From Rhyzopertha dominica (taxonomy: Eukaryota > Arthropoda > Insecta > Coleoptera > Bostrichidae): 64,000 nucleotides of DNA. The notes under the pieces were generated by a model. That model searched no databases. It had not been told where the DNA came from and worked only from the letters and a program-made list of their open reading frames with translations. The number at the start of each line of letters is the position of its first letter. Within the stretch, counting starts at the first letter, position 1. The stretch is from the NCBI GenBank assembly GCA_025024175.1, contig QCXZ01000075.1, forward strand, positions 3,844,001-3,908,000, read 5' to 3'. The position numbers and the translations under genes are program-made. Of the stretch, positions 46,601-59,000 are shown piece after piece.

Positions 46601-49600
46601 CTATTTTATTACTAACAGTTTCCACTTAATTTCGTCTAGTGCGTGTTAATATTTTACCTTCCAGTCAATTTGTCAAATATGGATGTGGACTTTGAATGAT
46701 ACCAACCATTTCTTTTCCTAATTTTACGACACTCAACTGCAGACTGCTGTAAAACTTTTAGCCTGCCAGGTGGTTGTACGCATTACAGGACCGTACTTGC
46801 AATCTTTCAACCATTACATTTAATTTTAAGGAATAAATAAACTCAAAATAAAATAATAAATAAAAAAGCATGTACTATTTATTTTTTAAAGTATCATTTT
46901 TGAAAATTAGATTTTAGTCACTTAAAAAAGTCACTGTCATCATATGTTCCATCACTGTCGCCAAGTCGATTTATTAACTAGAACAACCCAAGATATTATG
47001 GGCTAGTTTCTCTTGTCTTTATTAAAGTTGATGTTAGCTAAAATCAACCCCGTAAATTGGGGTATGTGATTGGTTTAGATTTTAAATACAGAATTGATTT
47101 TATCTTAAAATAGAGAAGAGGAACCGGCCCAATGTGTCTTTTTAGTACTCGCCGTGTTAATATAGAGGGTGTTGCAAATTAATGGGTCATCCCGTTAACC
47201 CTAAATTCTTGAGGAGATTATATGACGATTTTGTTATTGGTGAGTTTCTGAAAAACGCTTCATTTAAAAAATACAAGCTGCCATAGATGATTTTTGAAAA
47301 TCGTTTTTTTACGATATAATCCAGTTTTGGGGGCATCGAGTTGAAATTCGTTACAAGTCTGTAGTATTTATATCTAACTGCACCCCTAAATTATTGTTAA
47401 CATTACTATAAAAACAAATGAATACCTGGAGAGTTTGTAACTTTCTAACCCCCCCCCCGCAACTTTTTGTGACGTACGCCCATGAGACCAGCGAATTTTT
47501 TTTCTAGTACAAATCTTCATTGTCAGTTTTTTTGGTCTCTTGTAATTTTTAGACAAAATGGTTAGATTCAGAGATAAACGCCGTTTTGTGAAACTTTCCA
47601 CCTTGCCTATTAGTAATAAATGTTTAAATCCAAATTATTGCCCAAATTATGTATTTTTTTAAACATTTATTACTAATAGGCAAGGTGGAAAGTTTCACAA
47701 AACGGCGTTTATCTCTGAATCTAACCATTTTGTCTAAAAATTACAAGAGACCAAAAAACTGACAATGAAGATTTGTACTAGAAAAAAAATTCGCTGGTCT
47801 CATGGGCGTACGTCAAAAAAAAATTGTGGGCGATAGAAAGTTACAAACCTCCCGATATTCATTTGTCTTTAAAGTAATGTTAACAATAATTTAGGAGTAT
47901 ACTTAGATGTAAATACTACAAACTCGTACCAAATTTCTCCATACCTCCAAAACTGGATTATATCCTAAAAACGATTTAAAGTTTCAACTTTGACACCATG
48001 TATTTTTTAAATGAAACGTATTTCAGAAGTTTACTAATAACAATCTCGTCATATTTTGGCCTCAAGAATCTAATGCTAACGGGATGACTTACACCCTATA
48101 TATGTAAGAAATTTATTTTTACATTCAACGGTTTACTTCTTTATTACATACAGGCATTATAAACGTTCTTTCAGATATCAGTTTGCTACTGACGTTGAAG
48201 ATCACATTAGCGACCTCACACAACAAAGGGAAGAAGTGCGAGATGGTTTAGCTGTTAAAGGAATGTATTCCTACAGTGATGGATACGTCAAGAGAACAGT
48301 TCATTATGTTGCTGACGATAAGGGATACCGTGTAGTAAGGTAATATATTATTATATTATATATAATAATGTATATTATTATTTCAAAAAATTGTTACAAT
48401 GACTGTCAAGACTGCAGACTTATATTATGTGTCTTTATATACGAGGCATGTTTTTTAAGTAAGTACCGTTTTGCGATTCCGCCGCCGCAGCGCTACGGTC
48501 GGCGTTCCGCGTATGCGCGCTGGTTACCTACATCTATTGTCTACGCACTGACGCCATTACAGTTTGATTCTTCATTGTATACGTTGTTTACTCAGTGTTT
48601 AAGATGCCTCCGACAATCGTGAGTCCCGCCGATTGTGAAGTACGGGCTGTTATACGATTTCTTAGTGCTAAAGGCGTAAAACCGATCGATATTCATCGTG
48701 AGATCTGTGAAGTTTACGGACAAAACATTATGATTGATGGAATGGTAAGGAAATGGGTGAGAGCATTTAAAGATGGCCGCACATATATGCATGATGAAGA
48801 ACGGAGTGGGCGTCCTTCGGTCGTTAATGAAGATTTGGTGCAGAAAGTGAACGAAACGGTGAGAGAAAACAGACGCTTTACAATTTCATCATTGTGCGAC
48901 TGCTTTCCTCAATATTCTCGTAGTGTTTTGTATCGCATTGTGACCGAGAACTTGAATTACCGGAAATTGTGTTCACGTTGGGTTCCAAAAATGTTGACGG
49001 ATTTGCACAAAACCCAACGTTTAGGGAGTGCATTGACCTTCCTTGAGCGGTACCACAATAAAGGTGAAGATTTTTTAGACCAAATTGTTACTGGTGACGA
49101 AACGTGGGTGGCCTACGTCACACCAGAATCGAAACAACAATCCATGGAATGGCGACATTCATCATCACCCAAAAAAAGTGAAGTTTAAGCAAACAATTTC
49201 TGCCCGGAAAATCATGTGCACAGTTTTTTGGGACAGAAAAGGAGTATTGCTAGTGGAGTTTCCGCCTCGTAATGAGATAATCAATGCAGCGTCTTATTGT
49301 AAGACATTGAACAATCTGCGTCGTGCAATCCAGAACAAAAGACGTGGCAAGTTGAGTAAGGGTATCGTTTTGCTGCATGACAATGCCCGTCCACATGTGG
49401 CTAATCGGACCACAGATCTCATCAAATCTTTTAAATGGGAAACTCTAGATCATCCTCCATACAGCCCTGATCTGGCGCCCAGCGACTACCATTTGTTCCT
49501 GCACTTGAAGAAACACCTGGGTGGTCAGCGTCTTCAAGACGATAACGAAGTCGAAACATTTATGATACAGTGGTTAACAAGTCAGGCGGCAGAATTTTAT

Positions 49601-50059
49601 GAGGAGGGTATTCAAAAACTGGTGCCACGTTATGACAAGTGCCTCAATATTCACGGAAATTATGTAGAAAAGTAGATTAAGGTACAGGCTTTCATGTAAG
49701 ATAAAATTATTGCGATATCTTTGCACGTCTTTTTTTTAATTCCAAAACGGTACTTACTTAAAAACCATGCCTCGTATTAACGTGAATTTAAACTATTCAA
49801 ATATGCAAACGATGCCTGATTCTTGTTAGTACATCAATATCTCACTTAAATGATCAAGAACTGTATTCGGAACTTTGTTTTTTATAGGATGGAGGCGACG
49901 CCACTGGATGGACCACATGTAGATCTGACAGGTACAGCTTCAGTCAACACCAACGCACATGGCAGACAAATTAACTACAGAGTACAGAGCGTTCCTATTC
50001 CCGGTCCTGTTGCCAAAGTTGTCGATTCTGACACCCGTTTACGCGAAATTAGTCAATAA
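43682..50059 (+). CDS. Cuticular protein with RR chitin-binding domain, gene 1
   Basis: Rebuilt from four coding exons: 43682-43693, 45643-45866, 48175-48339, 49888-50059, giving 190 aa. Donors are TCG|GTAAGT, GCAAA|GTGAGT and GTAAG|GTAATA. Acceptors are CGTTGCAG, CTTTCAG and TTTATAG. Exon 1 encodes only MQKS, and joined to exon 2 it gives a textbook signal peptide (MQKSIIVLALVLLAAHA, cut near residue 17). The mature protein has a Thr/Pro linker, then the chitin_bind_4 (RR) domain at ~79-135: KYQFATDVED, then VKGMYSYSDGYVKRTVHYVA and DDKGYRVV. These are the aromatic and Gly residues expected of an extended RR motif. The C-terminal tail (MEATPLDGPHVDLTG...) is family-like. It should be secreted to the procuticle and bind chitin. 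Introns 1-3 hold a LINE remnant, a hammerhead-like motif, a foldback element and a mariner. Gene 2 (53084) is a paralogue in the same orientation. Confidence 0.88.
43937..44400 (-). pseudogene. LINE 3'-end remnant
   Basis: The minus strand reads SLFVDGIRMFSNLPEEIKMS, then SVVAFRK. This is the conserved C-terminal segment of jockey/I-type LINE ORF2 proteins (a TRQKSLFVDGI-like stretch, then LPEEIK). Stops precede and follow. It lies in intron 1 of cuticle gene 1, antisense to it. Confidence 0.55.
46501..46580 (-). ncRNA. Hammerhead-like ribozyme motif, stem I not convincing
   Basis: On the minus strand, CTGATGA (46563-46569) is followed by stem II GCCC/GGGC with loop CAACA (46550-46562), then GAA, then ACC/GGT as a very short palindromic stem III (46541-46546) and C at the cleavage position. 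All core bases of the hammerhead fold are present in order. The bases on either side do not pair into a clear stem I (AAGAACT against GTAGGAT), so cleavage activity is doubtful. It lies in intron 2 of cuticle gene 1. Such minimal hammerheads occur in Penelope-like elements, but no such protein was recognised next to it. Confidence 0.4.
47163..48099. mobile_element. Foldback (long inverted repeat) element in cuticle gene 1 intron 2
   Basis: Two arms of ~450-470 bp, 47163-~47629 and ~47662-48099, are inverted copies separated by only ~30 bp. The inner ends are AACATTTATTACTAATAGGC and its complement, followed by matching GTGAAACTTTCCACC segments. The outer ends are GAGGGTGTTGCAAATTAATG and the complement of TATAGGGTGTAAGTCATCCC. 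TA/TATA flanks both sides. No transposase, so non-autonomous. A run of nine C (47450-47458) disrupts the left arm; the matching right-arm site reads differently. Confidence 0.85.
48442..49774 (+). mobile_element. Mariner element, nearly intact, in cuticle gene 1 intron 3
   Basis: 1,333 bp with near-perfect inverted ends CGAGGCATGTTTTTTAAGTA (48442) and the complement of CGAGGCATGGTTTTTAAGTA (ending 49774). It is flanked by the TA target duplication at 48440-48441 and 49775-49776. Base composition is distinctly higher in GC than the host intron, and damage is slight, so this is one of the youngest insertions in the window. Confidence 0.95.
48604..49675 (+). pseudogene. Mariner (DD34D) transposase, one frameshift
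   Basis: ATG 48604 (MPPTIVSPADCEVRAVIRFL). N-terminal HTH pair through residue ~110 (GRPSVVNEDLVQKV linker, then FTISSLCDCFPQYSRSVLYR). Catalytic residues are the Asp in VTGDETWVAY, the Asp in LLHDNARPHVA and the Asp in SPDLAPSDYHLF, with 34 residues between the last two. WVPKML matches the WVPH-type mariner motif. A run of seven A at 49171-49177, one more than the frame allows, ends the first ORF at 49188. Beyond it the second frame is open to 49675. Removing one base would give 356 aa, close to the usual ~345 of mariners. Apart from that shift the protein looks complete. A homopolymer sequencing error is a live alternative to true inactivation. Confidence 0.92.
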
Positions 50060-50203
50060 GCTATCGTTGTTAATTAGTTTATTTAAAAAAATACAAACTG
50101 CGACAGTAAAATGAAATTGTGTTTTTGTATATACAAAATATTTGGTACCAAATGGCATCAATCCATATAATTATAACTGGATAATACTAAACACAAAGCT
50201 ACT

Positions 50204-50209
50204 AATAAA
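50204..50209 (+). terminator. Possible polyadenylation signal of cuticle gene 1
   Basis: AATAAA, 145 bp past the stop codon at 50059. Confidence 0.5.
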
Positions 50210-50799
50210 ATTTTACAATATTTTCCTAATCATGATTTTAACATATTTTGGTAGGAGGACATTAATAAGTCACAACATTTATTTATTTACTCTACACTGT
50301 TCTACAGATGAATATCCAATTAGAGAACACGAAAATTACATGAAGAATCTGTGCAAAACGCTACAAAACTTCTGGAAAATTATTTATCGTTTCAGGCACA
50401 GGTACTTTCGTCAGGTCAAAACTAACTAAAACATCAGCTTCTGAAATACTTAAAACGTTAATAAAATCTGAAGAATTCTTGATGAAACTACTGGTTTTTG
50501 CTACAAAAGGTTTTAAACAGTTAGCACAAAATTTTACCAATCGTAATAAGTATAGGTCTTAACGGGAATTTATGGAATTTAGAAAAATCCTACAATTTAA
50601 CAATTAAAAAAGGCTTCTCCTTATTCGAAAGATTTGAAGTTTTGATAAGATCATTGGTAATTTTGGAAATTTTTGAGATAGGATCTTTGGATAATTTTTG
50701 GTATGTTTCCTCATCTAATAACTTTAGTCTCATAATCTGCTCTATCTAAAAGTACTGTGGCTGAACCGAGGGGTTAATCACCGTGGATCTGTTTGTACA

Positions 50800-50875
50800 G
50801 CTGCTCGGATGTGGCCTGGATGTGTTTGGATTTGTTGAGTGGATGTGTCTGGATGTGGATGGATGTAATTTGTAA
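50800..50875. repeat. Imperfect GGATGT / TGGATGTG repeat
   Basis: GGATGTG-like units recur seven or eight times in ~75 bp (CGGATGTG, TGGATGTG, GTGGATGTG and others) with irregular spacing. It resembles a small decayed minisatellite. Confidence 0.5.
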
Positions 50876-51999
50876 ATTTGGGCATGCGCGCATGTGCATA
50901 GCCCACAAAAAAAACTGTCAACTGCTAAAACCTGACCTAAAACCACGCGTTTCACTTCGCATTTTACGTTTGCTGGCTTTTTAATGAAAATTGAAGCAGT
51001 GACAGACTGAACCGTGTAAAAGTTACTCAAATTTCTAATGACCATGTATGGGTGTATTTTTGGTATAAGTTACAGGGCGCCAAATAAAAATAGTACCTTA
51101 ATGGAGAGCGTATGTACATTATTTCAAATACATTAAAGAAAAAAGCAAACATTGACAATATTCACTTAATACAGCAACAGTTACAATAAAGGTCTGGAAT
51201 GCTTGGGCAAATTTATGAACTTATTGTTTTTTTGCTCTCCCTAAAGACAAAAATGTTGACATAAAAAGATACGTGCGTATTCTTCCTTAAAAAAAAACCA
51301 AATGATTCTCAGATCGTTGTACCTAGAAACTTGTGCAATGAAATAATCTTAATTCATTCAAACAACTTGGAAGGGTCAGTAAAACTGTTGTGACAGAAAA
51401 TACTCTTGAATTTGTAACTAGTTTGGAAACAAGTGAAGATGAAGAAGGAATTGTCTTATGCAGAAGAGAAAGATACCGAAAATTTGTCACTGGATGAAGA
51501 TAAAAATAATAGTGATAGTATTATGCTTGAAAACTATTACAGTCTAGTCTGATGACCGCTGGTATCTGGTTGGAAATTTAAATCGAAGAAGTGTAGTTCG
51601 GAAAATTACAGCAAATAAATAAATAAAAAATTCATTTTTTATGTTCCAGTAATTTCACAAAGCTCGCAACCTTTTTGTCTGAAAAGGGTAGATAAGCAAA
51701 ATATAAATCTTCTGAGAACCGAAATAGAGTATTTTTTGGATATACATTCTTCGAAGACAAAGTTCTTTTGAACTATTGAAACATTCTTTTTCTTTACATT
51801 TTTTTATAATATTATGTACGTTTAGGATTTCTTTTTTTGGCATACTTAGACATATATTTTGTAAAAATGTTTGTGTATTTCCTTTGTCTATGATTTATTA
51901 TTATTTTACATGTGCAAAAAGTAATAAAGAGGGAGTCTGTAAAGTTTATTAAACTCAGGATGTGTAAAAAGTAATTATTGGGGTTCTCTGTCTAAATAA

Positions 52000-52165
52000 G
52001 TATGGGAAGCTAGAATTGTAGAAAAAAGAGGAAGAGGGAAGCCATCACAAACTTGGGACCAAAATATTAAAAAAATATATATCGAAGAAAAGGAGAAATA
52101 CTGTAAAAGAGGCGAAGAAAAAGGCACTAGACAAGAAAATATAGACATAGTTTGTGCACAAAATA
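52000..52165 (+). pseudogene. Probable LINE C-terminal tail fragment
   Basis: The + strand frame reads KRGRGKPSQTWDQNIKKIYI, then a Lys/Glu-rich segment. This resembles the GRGRPP..W...I..I...G...EAK..A.DR..W tail of many insect reverse transcriptases. Short and decayed; assignment is by pattern only. Confidence 0.4.
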
Positions 52166-53040
52166 TAACGTTTTCTACGTGGGTCATTTCTAATAATAAT
52201 CTATTTTGTTTGTGTTACTCTAAGTGATTATTTTGGTGATGACAAAGTCGAAGTGGTGTTATCCTTGTTCTCCATGTTTTTAAGCTGTCTTATTGTTGTT
52301 TATTTGCTGTTGTCGCATTCCGACTCTGAGGTAGGTAACGCGTTGTTTGTCCTGCGCATTTCATTTACAATTTTTGCAGTTTGCAGTTTTTGTAAACTGT
52401 GTAGATATGTATGTAAGCGTAATATATGATTTTTGCGCTGTATGGTCTTGTATAGTTTACCAGTTTCCAGTTTGTGGGGCAATCATTTTCTTTGAGTTTT
52501 TGTCAAAGGTTTATATTTTAAATTTTAAATTAAAGATTTGTGGGTTATATGGTCCCTATGACAATATAGAAATATTTTTTTGGGTTTTTCTTTTTCTGCC
52601 GCGTAAATTAGTTCGTATGATTTGATGCACATTTAAAGTTTGGCCTGTGACGTGCTCGTTAGTTTCAAAATTATAAATACTATACAGCCTTAAGGGATAC
52701 TTATATCCACTAAAATAAATACAAAGCCATTCTAATGCGCTTTCCTAATCTTTGCTTTTCATATTCAGCTTGAGAATTTATTGATACACCATGACAAAAC
52801 GTATCTTTCAATTTAAAAGATTTTACTTCGGGTAATCTTGTAATTCATGGTTTGAAATAGCTTTTATTCCCATTTTATCCAACAACGAAGCAACATTAAT
52901 GAACAGGACAACGAATCATTAGGGAAAGGTGACATTAGTCACCACCAACATGAAATTCCTCTTGTATAATGATGAAAACATGCACCTTCCGGCGATTTAC
53001 CGACAAAACACGACAACTAGGCCGCTGGGCACAAAACGCC

Positions 53041-53048
53041 TATAAAAG
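53041..53048 (+). promoter_or_regulatory. TATA box of cuticle gene 2
   Basis: TATAAAAG, 43 bp before the ATG at 53084, so the leader would be only ~12-15 nt. Confidence 0.7.
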
Positions 53049-53083
53049 AAAACAACATACTTAAGTTCCCTCAAATTTCCAAA

Positions 53084-56000
53084 ATGTTTCGATTGCTACT
53101 TAGAGTTCTTTTAGTCGCAGCGCTTTCCACCGCGCAAGAAATACAGATAGGTAGTACACCCGCGGATAATTTGTATCTGTCACTTTTGCAAGGTAATTTT
53201 CTAAAACAACTGCAGTCGGGTTTTAAGTTATATTTTTTATACTTCTACAGAATATCCTGAATTGATTGACGAGGCGATTCCAGAACTACCACGGCCAAGA
53301 AAATTATTTAAAGCAATCAAGTTGGAAGACTTAATAAGTGATCCGGTTATATTGAAACGTATAGAAGAAAAGTATGGACCAGTGTCAAGACAACGATCTC
53401 AATATGGAATTAACCCTGTCGAGGTGGTAAGTTTCATTTTATTATGATGTTTCTACTTCAACTACTGCAGAGAAACGAACCAATATTAATCTAACAAGAA
53501 ATTCACACATGTATGTTGTACAAGCTTCTAAATTTATAAATACCATTACCATTATAAGAATAGGAACAATAACATACAGTAGTTGTACATTGTAATGGAA
53601 CAGTCTTTCGAACAATCCATATATACGAGCTACATAGCTTATACTGAACTTATTTATATCACATAACAATAACAAACTAACCTAGTCATATAAAATAATG
53701 CGAAAGTAACAAAATTTTCCTCAACTGCTTTCGGAATTGGCGTAACGAAAGCATTTTCAGGCAGACTGTTGTATATAATTACACAGTTATACGAAAATGA
53801 CCTGCGAAACAAGGTGGTACGATATCTAGGAACTGATAGTGAAGATAGATTCCTCACATTAACGTTTATGTCATCAGATCTAAAGTGAAACCTGCCTCGA
53901 AGGTATGAAGGTGAGAAGGTTACCAACGTATTAAAGAAAAACACTGACAAACTATACCTATAATTATCATATACTCTAAGCCAACCCAGTGCCACTATTC
54001 TTTGGGACACTCTTTCATCACGGGGTATGCGATAAACTAATCTACAACAGCTGTTCTGGATTTTCTGTAATCTTAACTTAGTTATTTTATCCAGACATGA
54101 GTAAAACACAATTAAACCGTAAATAAGGATGAACATCACTAACGATTCACAGTTTTTTTCGCTTTCTGAAATTTATTAAATATCTGTTGCAATTCGGCAG
54201 TTTCAAAGCTAGATAAGTCTTCCTTACTACCTAAATTTCTTAAGCTGTTAAGAAGAGGCAATGGTTGAGTATTAATATTAATTTTAAAATCTGTCAATAT
54301 GCTTTCTCGCAAACGATTTGGGCAGAACAACACTGCTGTACACTTCCCTGGATTTAACTTTAAATTATTGTTTCGAGACCTCGCAGGAAATCGCAGTACT
54401 TTTAGGGTTCAAAGAAAATTGTAACTGCGAGTCATCTGCATAATACTGAATACTACAATTTTTAACCCAGTTTGGGAGGTCTGCAGTGTATATCAAAAAA
54501 AGTAATGGACCCAGTACTGAGCCTTGCGGCACACCCGAAGTAATGGAACGGCTTTCAGATATATTATCACCGAAAACTACAATTTGGGATCGACTACGAA
54601 GATATGAGTTAAAAAACCCACAGCCACATCATCGAATCCATAATAGCGTAATTTAGCACACAGCAAGCAATGATCTATGGTATCAAATGCCTTGAAGAAG
54701 TCGAGCAGTACTAGAGACCTGAAGCATTTGAGTTATCTAGTGCTCTAAAGACATTATCCGTGACATCAGATAAAACAGATGTTGTACTATGTCCCTTACG
54801 AAATCATGGCTAGGTAGAAGATATACTGTTGTTTGATATGGCATAGTCATAAATCTACCTTTGAGCTATTTGTTCTAAAAATTTTGACAGCACAGGAATT
54901 TTAGTAAGATATAACATTTCTTGAAAGCTGTGTAAATTTTTGTTTTATCAAAACCTACCTAGTGTTTAGATATATATACAAACGAATATTCAGCTACTGA
55001 ATATTTACATATTTGTTGCAACTTAGCACGTATTTTTTCAAACGGGTGGATCCATTTCTTTTGGTTTGAACAATGTAACATCTGCCGCAAGAAAACATAA
55101 CTTATACATTTTCAAGACAAAACATGGTTTTATCTAAATTATCATATATACTACAATCGTGCTTTTTTAATATCATGCTTAATTTTTCCCGAACATCTTG
55201 TATATAAAATATAAATTGGACTAACATTTTCATTAAAAATCGACCACTTATTCCTGCTTACTATACCCATTTTTTACTAGCGCTAATATAATAATTTTTC
55301 TTTCAAATAACGTCATTTTTCTTTTGTGTGAGAGGGTGGCACGTAAATAATAGTCTGTCTGTATACTTTGTGTCCTAACTTTTTATTGTAAGAGTTTGAT
55401 CCTAATTAAACTATAAATTAAAAAACCCGTCACTTTCACTATTTTTTTCGTCCTTGTTCTTTCTTGACGCCTGCATCTCTAAAACTTTTTCTTTTTCAAC
55501 TCTGAATTTAATGCTCGTGAAACGGAAAAATAAGTTTTCCAGGCAGTTATCAATTTTAGGTACATTTTTTTGTGATAAAAATCATCGACGCCATATGCAA
55601 GGAAAATACTGAGTTTCTTCTTTTTAAATTTGTTTTAAATCAGCCCATAAATAAATCTGCCAAAAAAGGAGAAATACTTTATCATATGGCAATTCGAAAA
55701 ACTCATTGCTGATATCGAAACAGTTTTGGAGTATGCATAAAGAGGTCAATTAAATATATTGTTCAATTTTGATTTTATCAATGTCCTTAATGGCTGGTAG
55801 ATCCTCAAGATATTTCAACAGTAGATCTAGGTATGTAGTACACTAGGAAATTACGATGTTATATCATATGAGATACAACACACCCTCTTCAAGTTTATTA
55901 TACTTAAATTTGGCAATAAACTGTAGCGAATATTAAACCGAATAATCTACTGGAGGTATAGATAAGCTGTTTTCAACGACTTTTTGGCATCAGTAAACAT

Positions 56001-59000
56001 TCTTTGCCCAATTAATTTTAGCAATAGGTTTCAATATAGTTTGTTATATGGACTGTTCTCAAGGTCAGTGATTCTTTCGAGTTTATGCAGTATCACAATT
56101 TTATTTCCCTTTACAACTTTCAGATAAAAGTATTTTTTATGCTCGATACTTATAATGATGTCATGATTTTCTGTTTTCCAAAGTTTTACTCCCTATTATA
56201 ATATTGCATGCGCTTCTAATAGTGTGACGGAATATTTAATGACAGCTACGATCTTGGATACTGTTAGATTTCTAAAATGTAAATTAAAGTTCTTTTTAAA
56301 TATCTCTGAAGCTTTTCAATGACTATAGCAGCCACTCTGGTTCGCCACCTTCTTTAATTCGTAACTGCAGGAAGAAGGAACGCTTTTAATTTTTTATCAC
56401 TTGAAGGTTACAGAAAAGAAATTCGGAATTTTATGAAAATATGACCTTACGCATGTTATGGTTAAAAGACAACCATTCCGAATATTCAACATCACTTAAA
56501 CCCTTGACAATGTTTAAATGAAATAGATACTTCTCTAAAATGCATGTCTATGCTGTGCTGTCTACACCTCAACCAACTGCAGATAGTACTATTTCGCTGT
56601 CATTACAGCTCATCAGTGCAGTTTAGGTCTAGTGTAGACAACACGGCAGTTGCATGCCAATTTTTCAGGCTACAGGTCACTTCCTTTAGGAAGTAGTTCC
56701 GGTTAAGGCAGCTAGGCGGCTTTGTCATCATGTCAGTGTAATGCTGACAGATGGCATTGCCATCCTAAATTCTTACTTTACATACTTCTCTACTTCATAT
56801 TAGCTACGCGATAATATAGTACAGTGAGTAGAATAACATCCATAACACAATCAAACTTGTTTAAATAAACTATAAACTGCACATTTATAACTGATTATAG
56901 TTTTAATTTGAGGTTTGTTTACCAGGTAACAGTTTTTACCACAATTTTCAGGCTCAAAAAGTCTGTTTTACTCATATTAACATATTAAGGGTTACACGAA
57001 AATGCAAGATAACCATCAAGCACTACAAATTCTAATTTCGATCTAGGTTTCTACCACGGCTACTACAACTACAGTCGCACCACCGCTGGATCTTTCTCCA
57101 CTTACTCAAGCTCCAAGTTACGGTCAGTATTATCAGTACTTGCCTCCAAAAACTATATTCATTCGTATCCCCAACGAATATACGACAGAACCCAATACTA
57201 GGTCATCACTGATAAACTTCAATGAACAACCAATCCAGGCATCAGATGCAGGCCTTTTCGTCAAGCTGCACGACAATAATGGGTCAGGTGAGACTTGATA
57301 TTTATTTTATACTATTTACTACTTGAATTTAAAGCACTGGTCGCTGAAGTCACGAGTAGTTAAATTATTACAGGCCAAATTTAAGTTCGCTGGTCCACAT
57401 CAAATGCCTTGCGTATTCCCACAAAAAAAACAATCCAGAGAAATCAACTGATGACTCACTGATAGGGATTCATCAAGTCAAGCAGATTGATATTTCTCTA
57501 AACTGCTTGAAAAAAACGTATAGTTGAAAAATTAAAGTTTGACTTGACTTGATTTTGCCACTACTACATTTTCAAGCAGCATGATGCTTGATGGCAGCGC
57601 AAGTAAATACCGCGAGTTGTAACATACCGATATTGACAGAATTTTGCCGAGTTATTACAGCAGTCAATAACGTTTATATACCCTTTATCTACCTACCTAG
57701 TTAATTAGTCATTAAATAAATGCTAGTGACTATATGGCTCACTACATTCACTTATTAATAAGCATACACGCAGAAAGCTCTCAAACTATTCTTTAAACAA
57801 TGTAATTCAAAAATATCATTAACCGTCGATGGTTGGTCGTCTTTTAACATGAAATGGTTTTACGGAATAATTACACATTTCATAGATAAGAAGTGGAAAC
57901 TGCACTCGCTTCTTTTAGATTTTGTTCTGGCGCATGGCCAGTACAGTGGTGTCTCCATAGCAAAGTTATTTTCAGATGTAGTTAATTTATATGTTGTGGC
58001 AGATTCTGTACAAGGAGTTAACACAACACAAATAGTAATTTGACGTTCATAAATGAACTTAAGAATTTTATTCATATGTACTATCGATCCCAAAAGCTGT
58101 CATTTTGGGGGTTTTGCATATATAATTAATTTGGAGACGAGAGACTTCATGGAGGTTCTTCATTCTGGATTTGATTGTTCTGAAAATATTTTGATTTAAG
58201 AAAGCGAGGATGAAAATACAATTAAAGTAACTAATTCGTCAGTTAAAAAAATTCATGGTATCTCAACTAAGCTAAAAAATTCTGAACACTTACGCAAAGA
58301 TTTTGAACCATATTGCAAGACTATGAATTTAAAAATGATGATACCAAAAACTGATGTCATAACACGGTGGAACTCAACGTTTGAAATGCTTGAGTGAAGC
58401 CTAAAATGAAATGCGCACTGAATGTATTATGTGATAATACACAATATGAAAACTTTAAAGTTATTGGACGCTAAATGGTCTCTGCTAGAGTGAGTGTGCC
58501 AGAATCTTAAAGAGTTTCAAAACCATTTCTACTAATTTAGAGGGTGAAACCTATTGCACAATTCCGATGGTAATTATTGCTATAAATATGTTTTTGGACA
58601 AATTAGAGATTTACGATAAGAAGCCCGAAAGAAATAAAATCGACGAAAAATTAATAAATAGTATTCAGTCGGCAAGATTCAATATTATAAGACACTATAA
58701 AAAGGCAAATTGGATGTATTGTTTTGTGTTAATGTTAGACCCACGGCATAAGATAGATACATTTTCGTATACACAATTAGGGAAAGCTTTAGAAACAGAA
58801 GCAGTTTCCCATTTTGAAATTATATTTACAAATAAATATTTTCAGCATGAAAAGAGATTCAAGCAATAGAGGAGTTTAATATAGATATTTCCAGTTTGTT
58901 TAGAAAATCTCTTATTAATGAAGACAATGAATTGTCTTGGCGTTACGAAATAGATAAATATATGGTACAAATATCCCATGAGCTGATTTTTCTGAAAATA

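Larger units (their letters stand above)
50210..53035. other. Spacer between the two cuticle genes
   Basis: AT-rich with no host gene recognised. It contains a GGATGT-rich patch (50800-50875) and a likely LINE tail (52000-52165), listed separately. The stretch 51375-51620 has an acidic frame (TSLETSEDEE) of unknown meaning. Confidence 0.4.

Noticed and set aside
50746..51045. 99-codon minus-strand ORF with His/Pro/Ser/Thr-rich repeats
   Set aside because: The pattern is the translation of the GGATGT-type repeat; no sign of a real gene.
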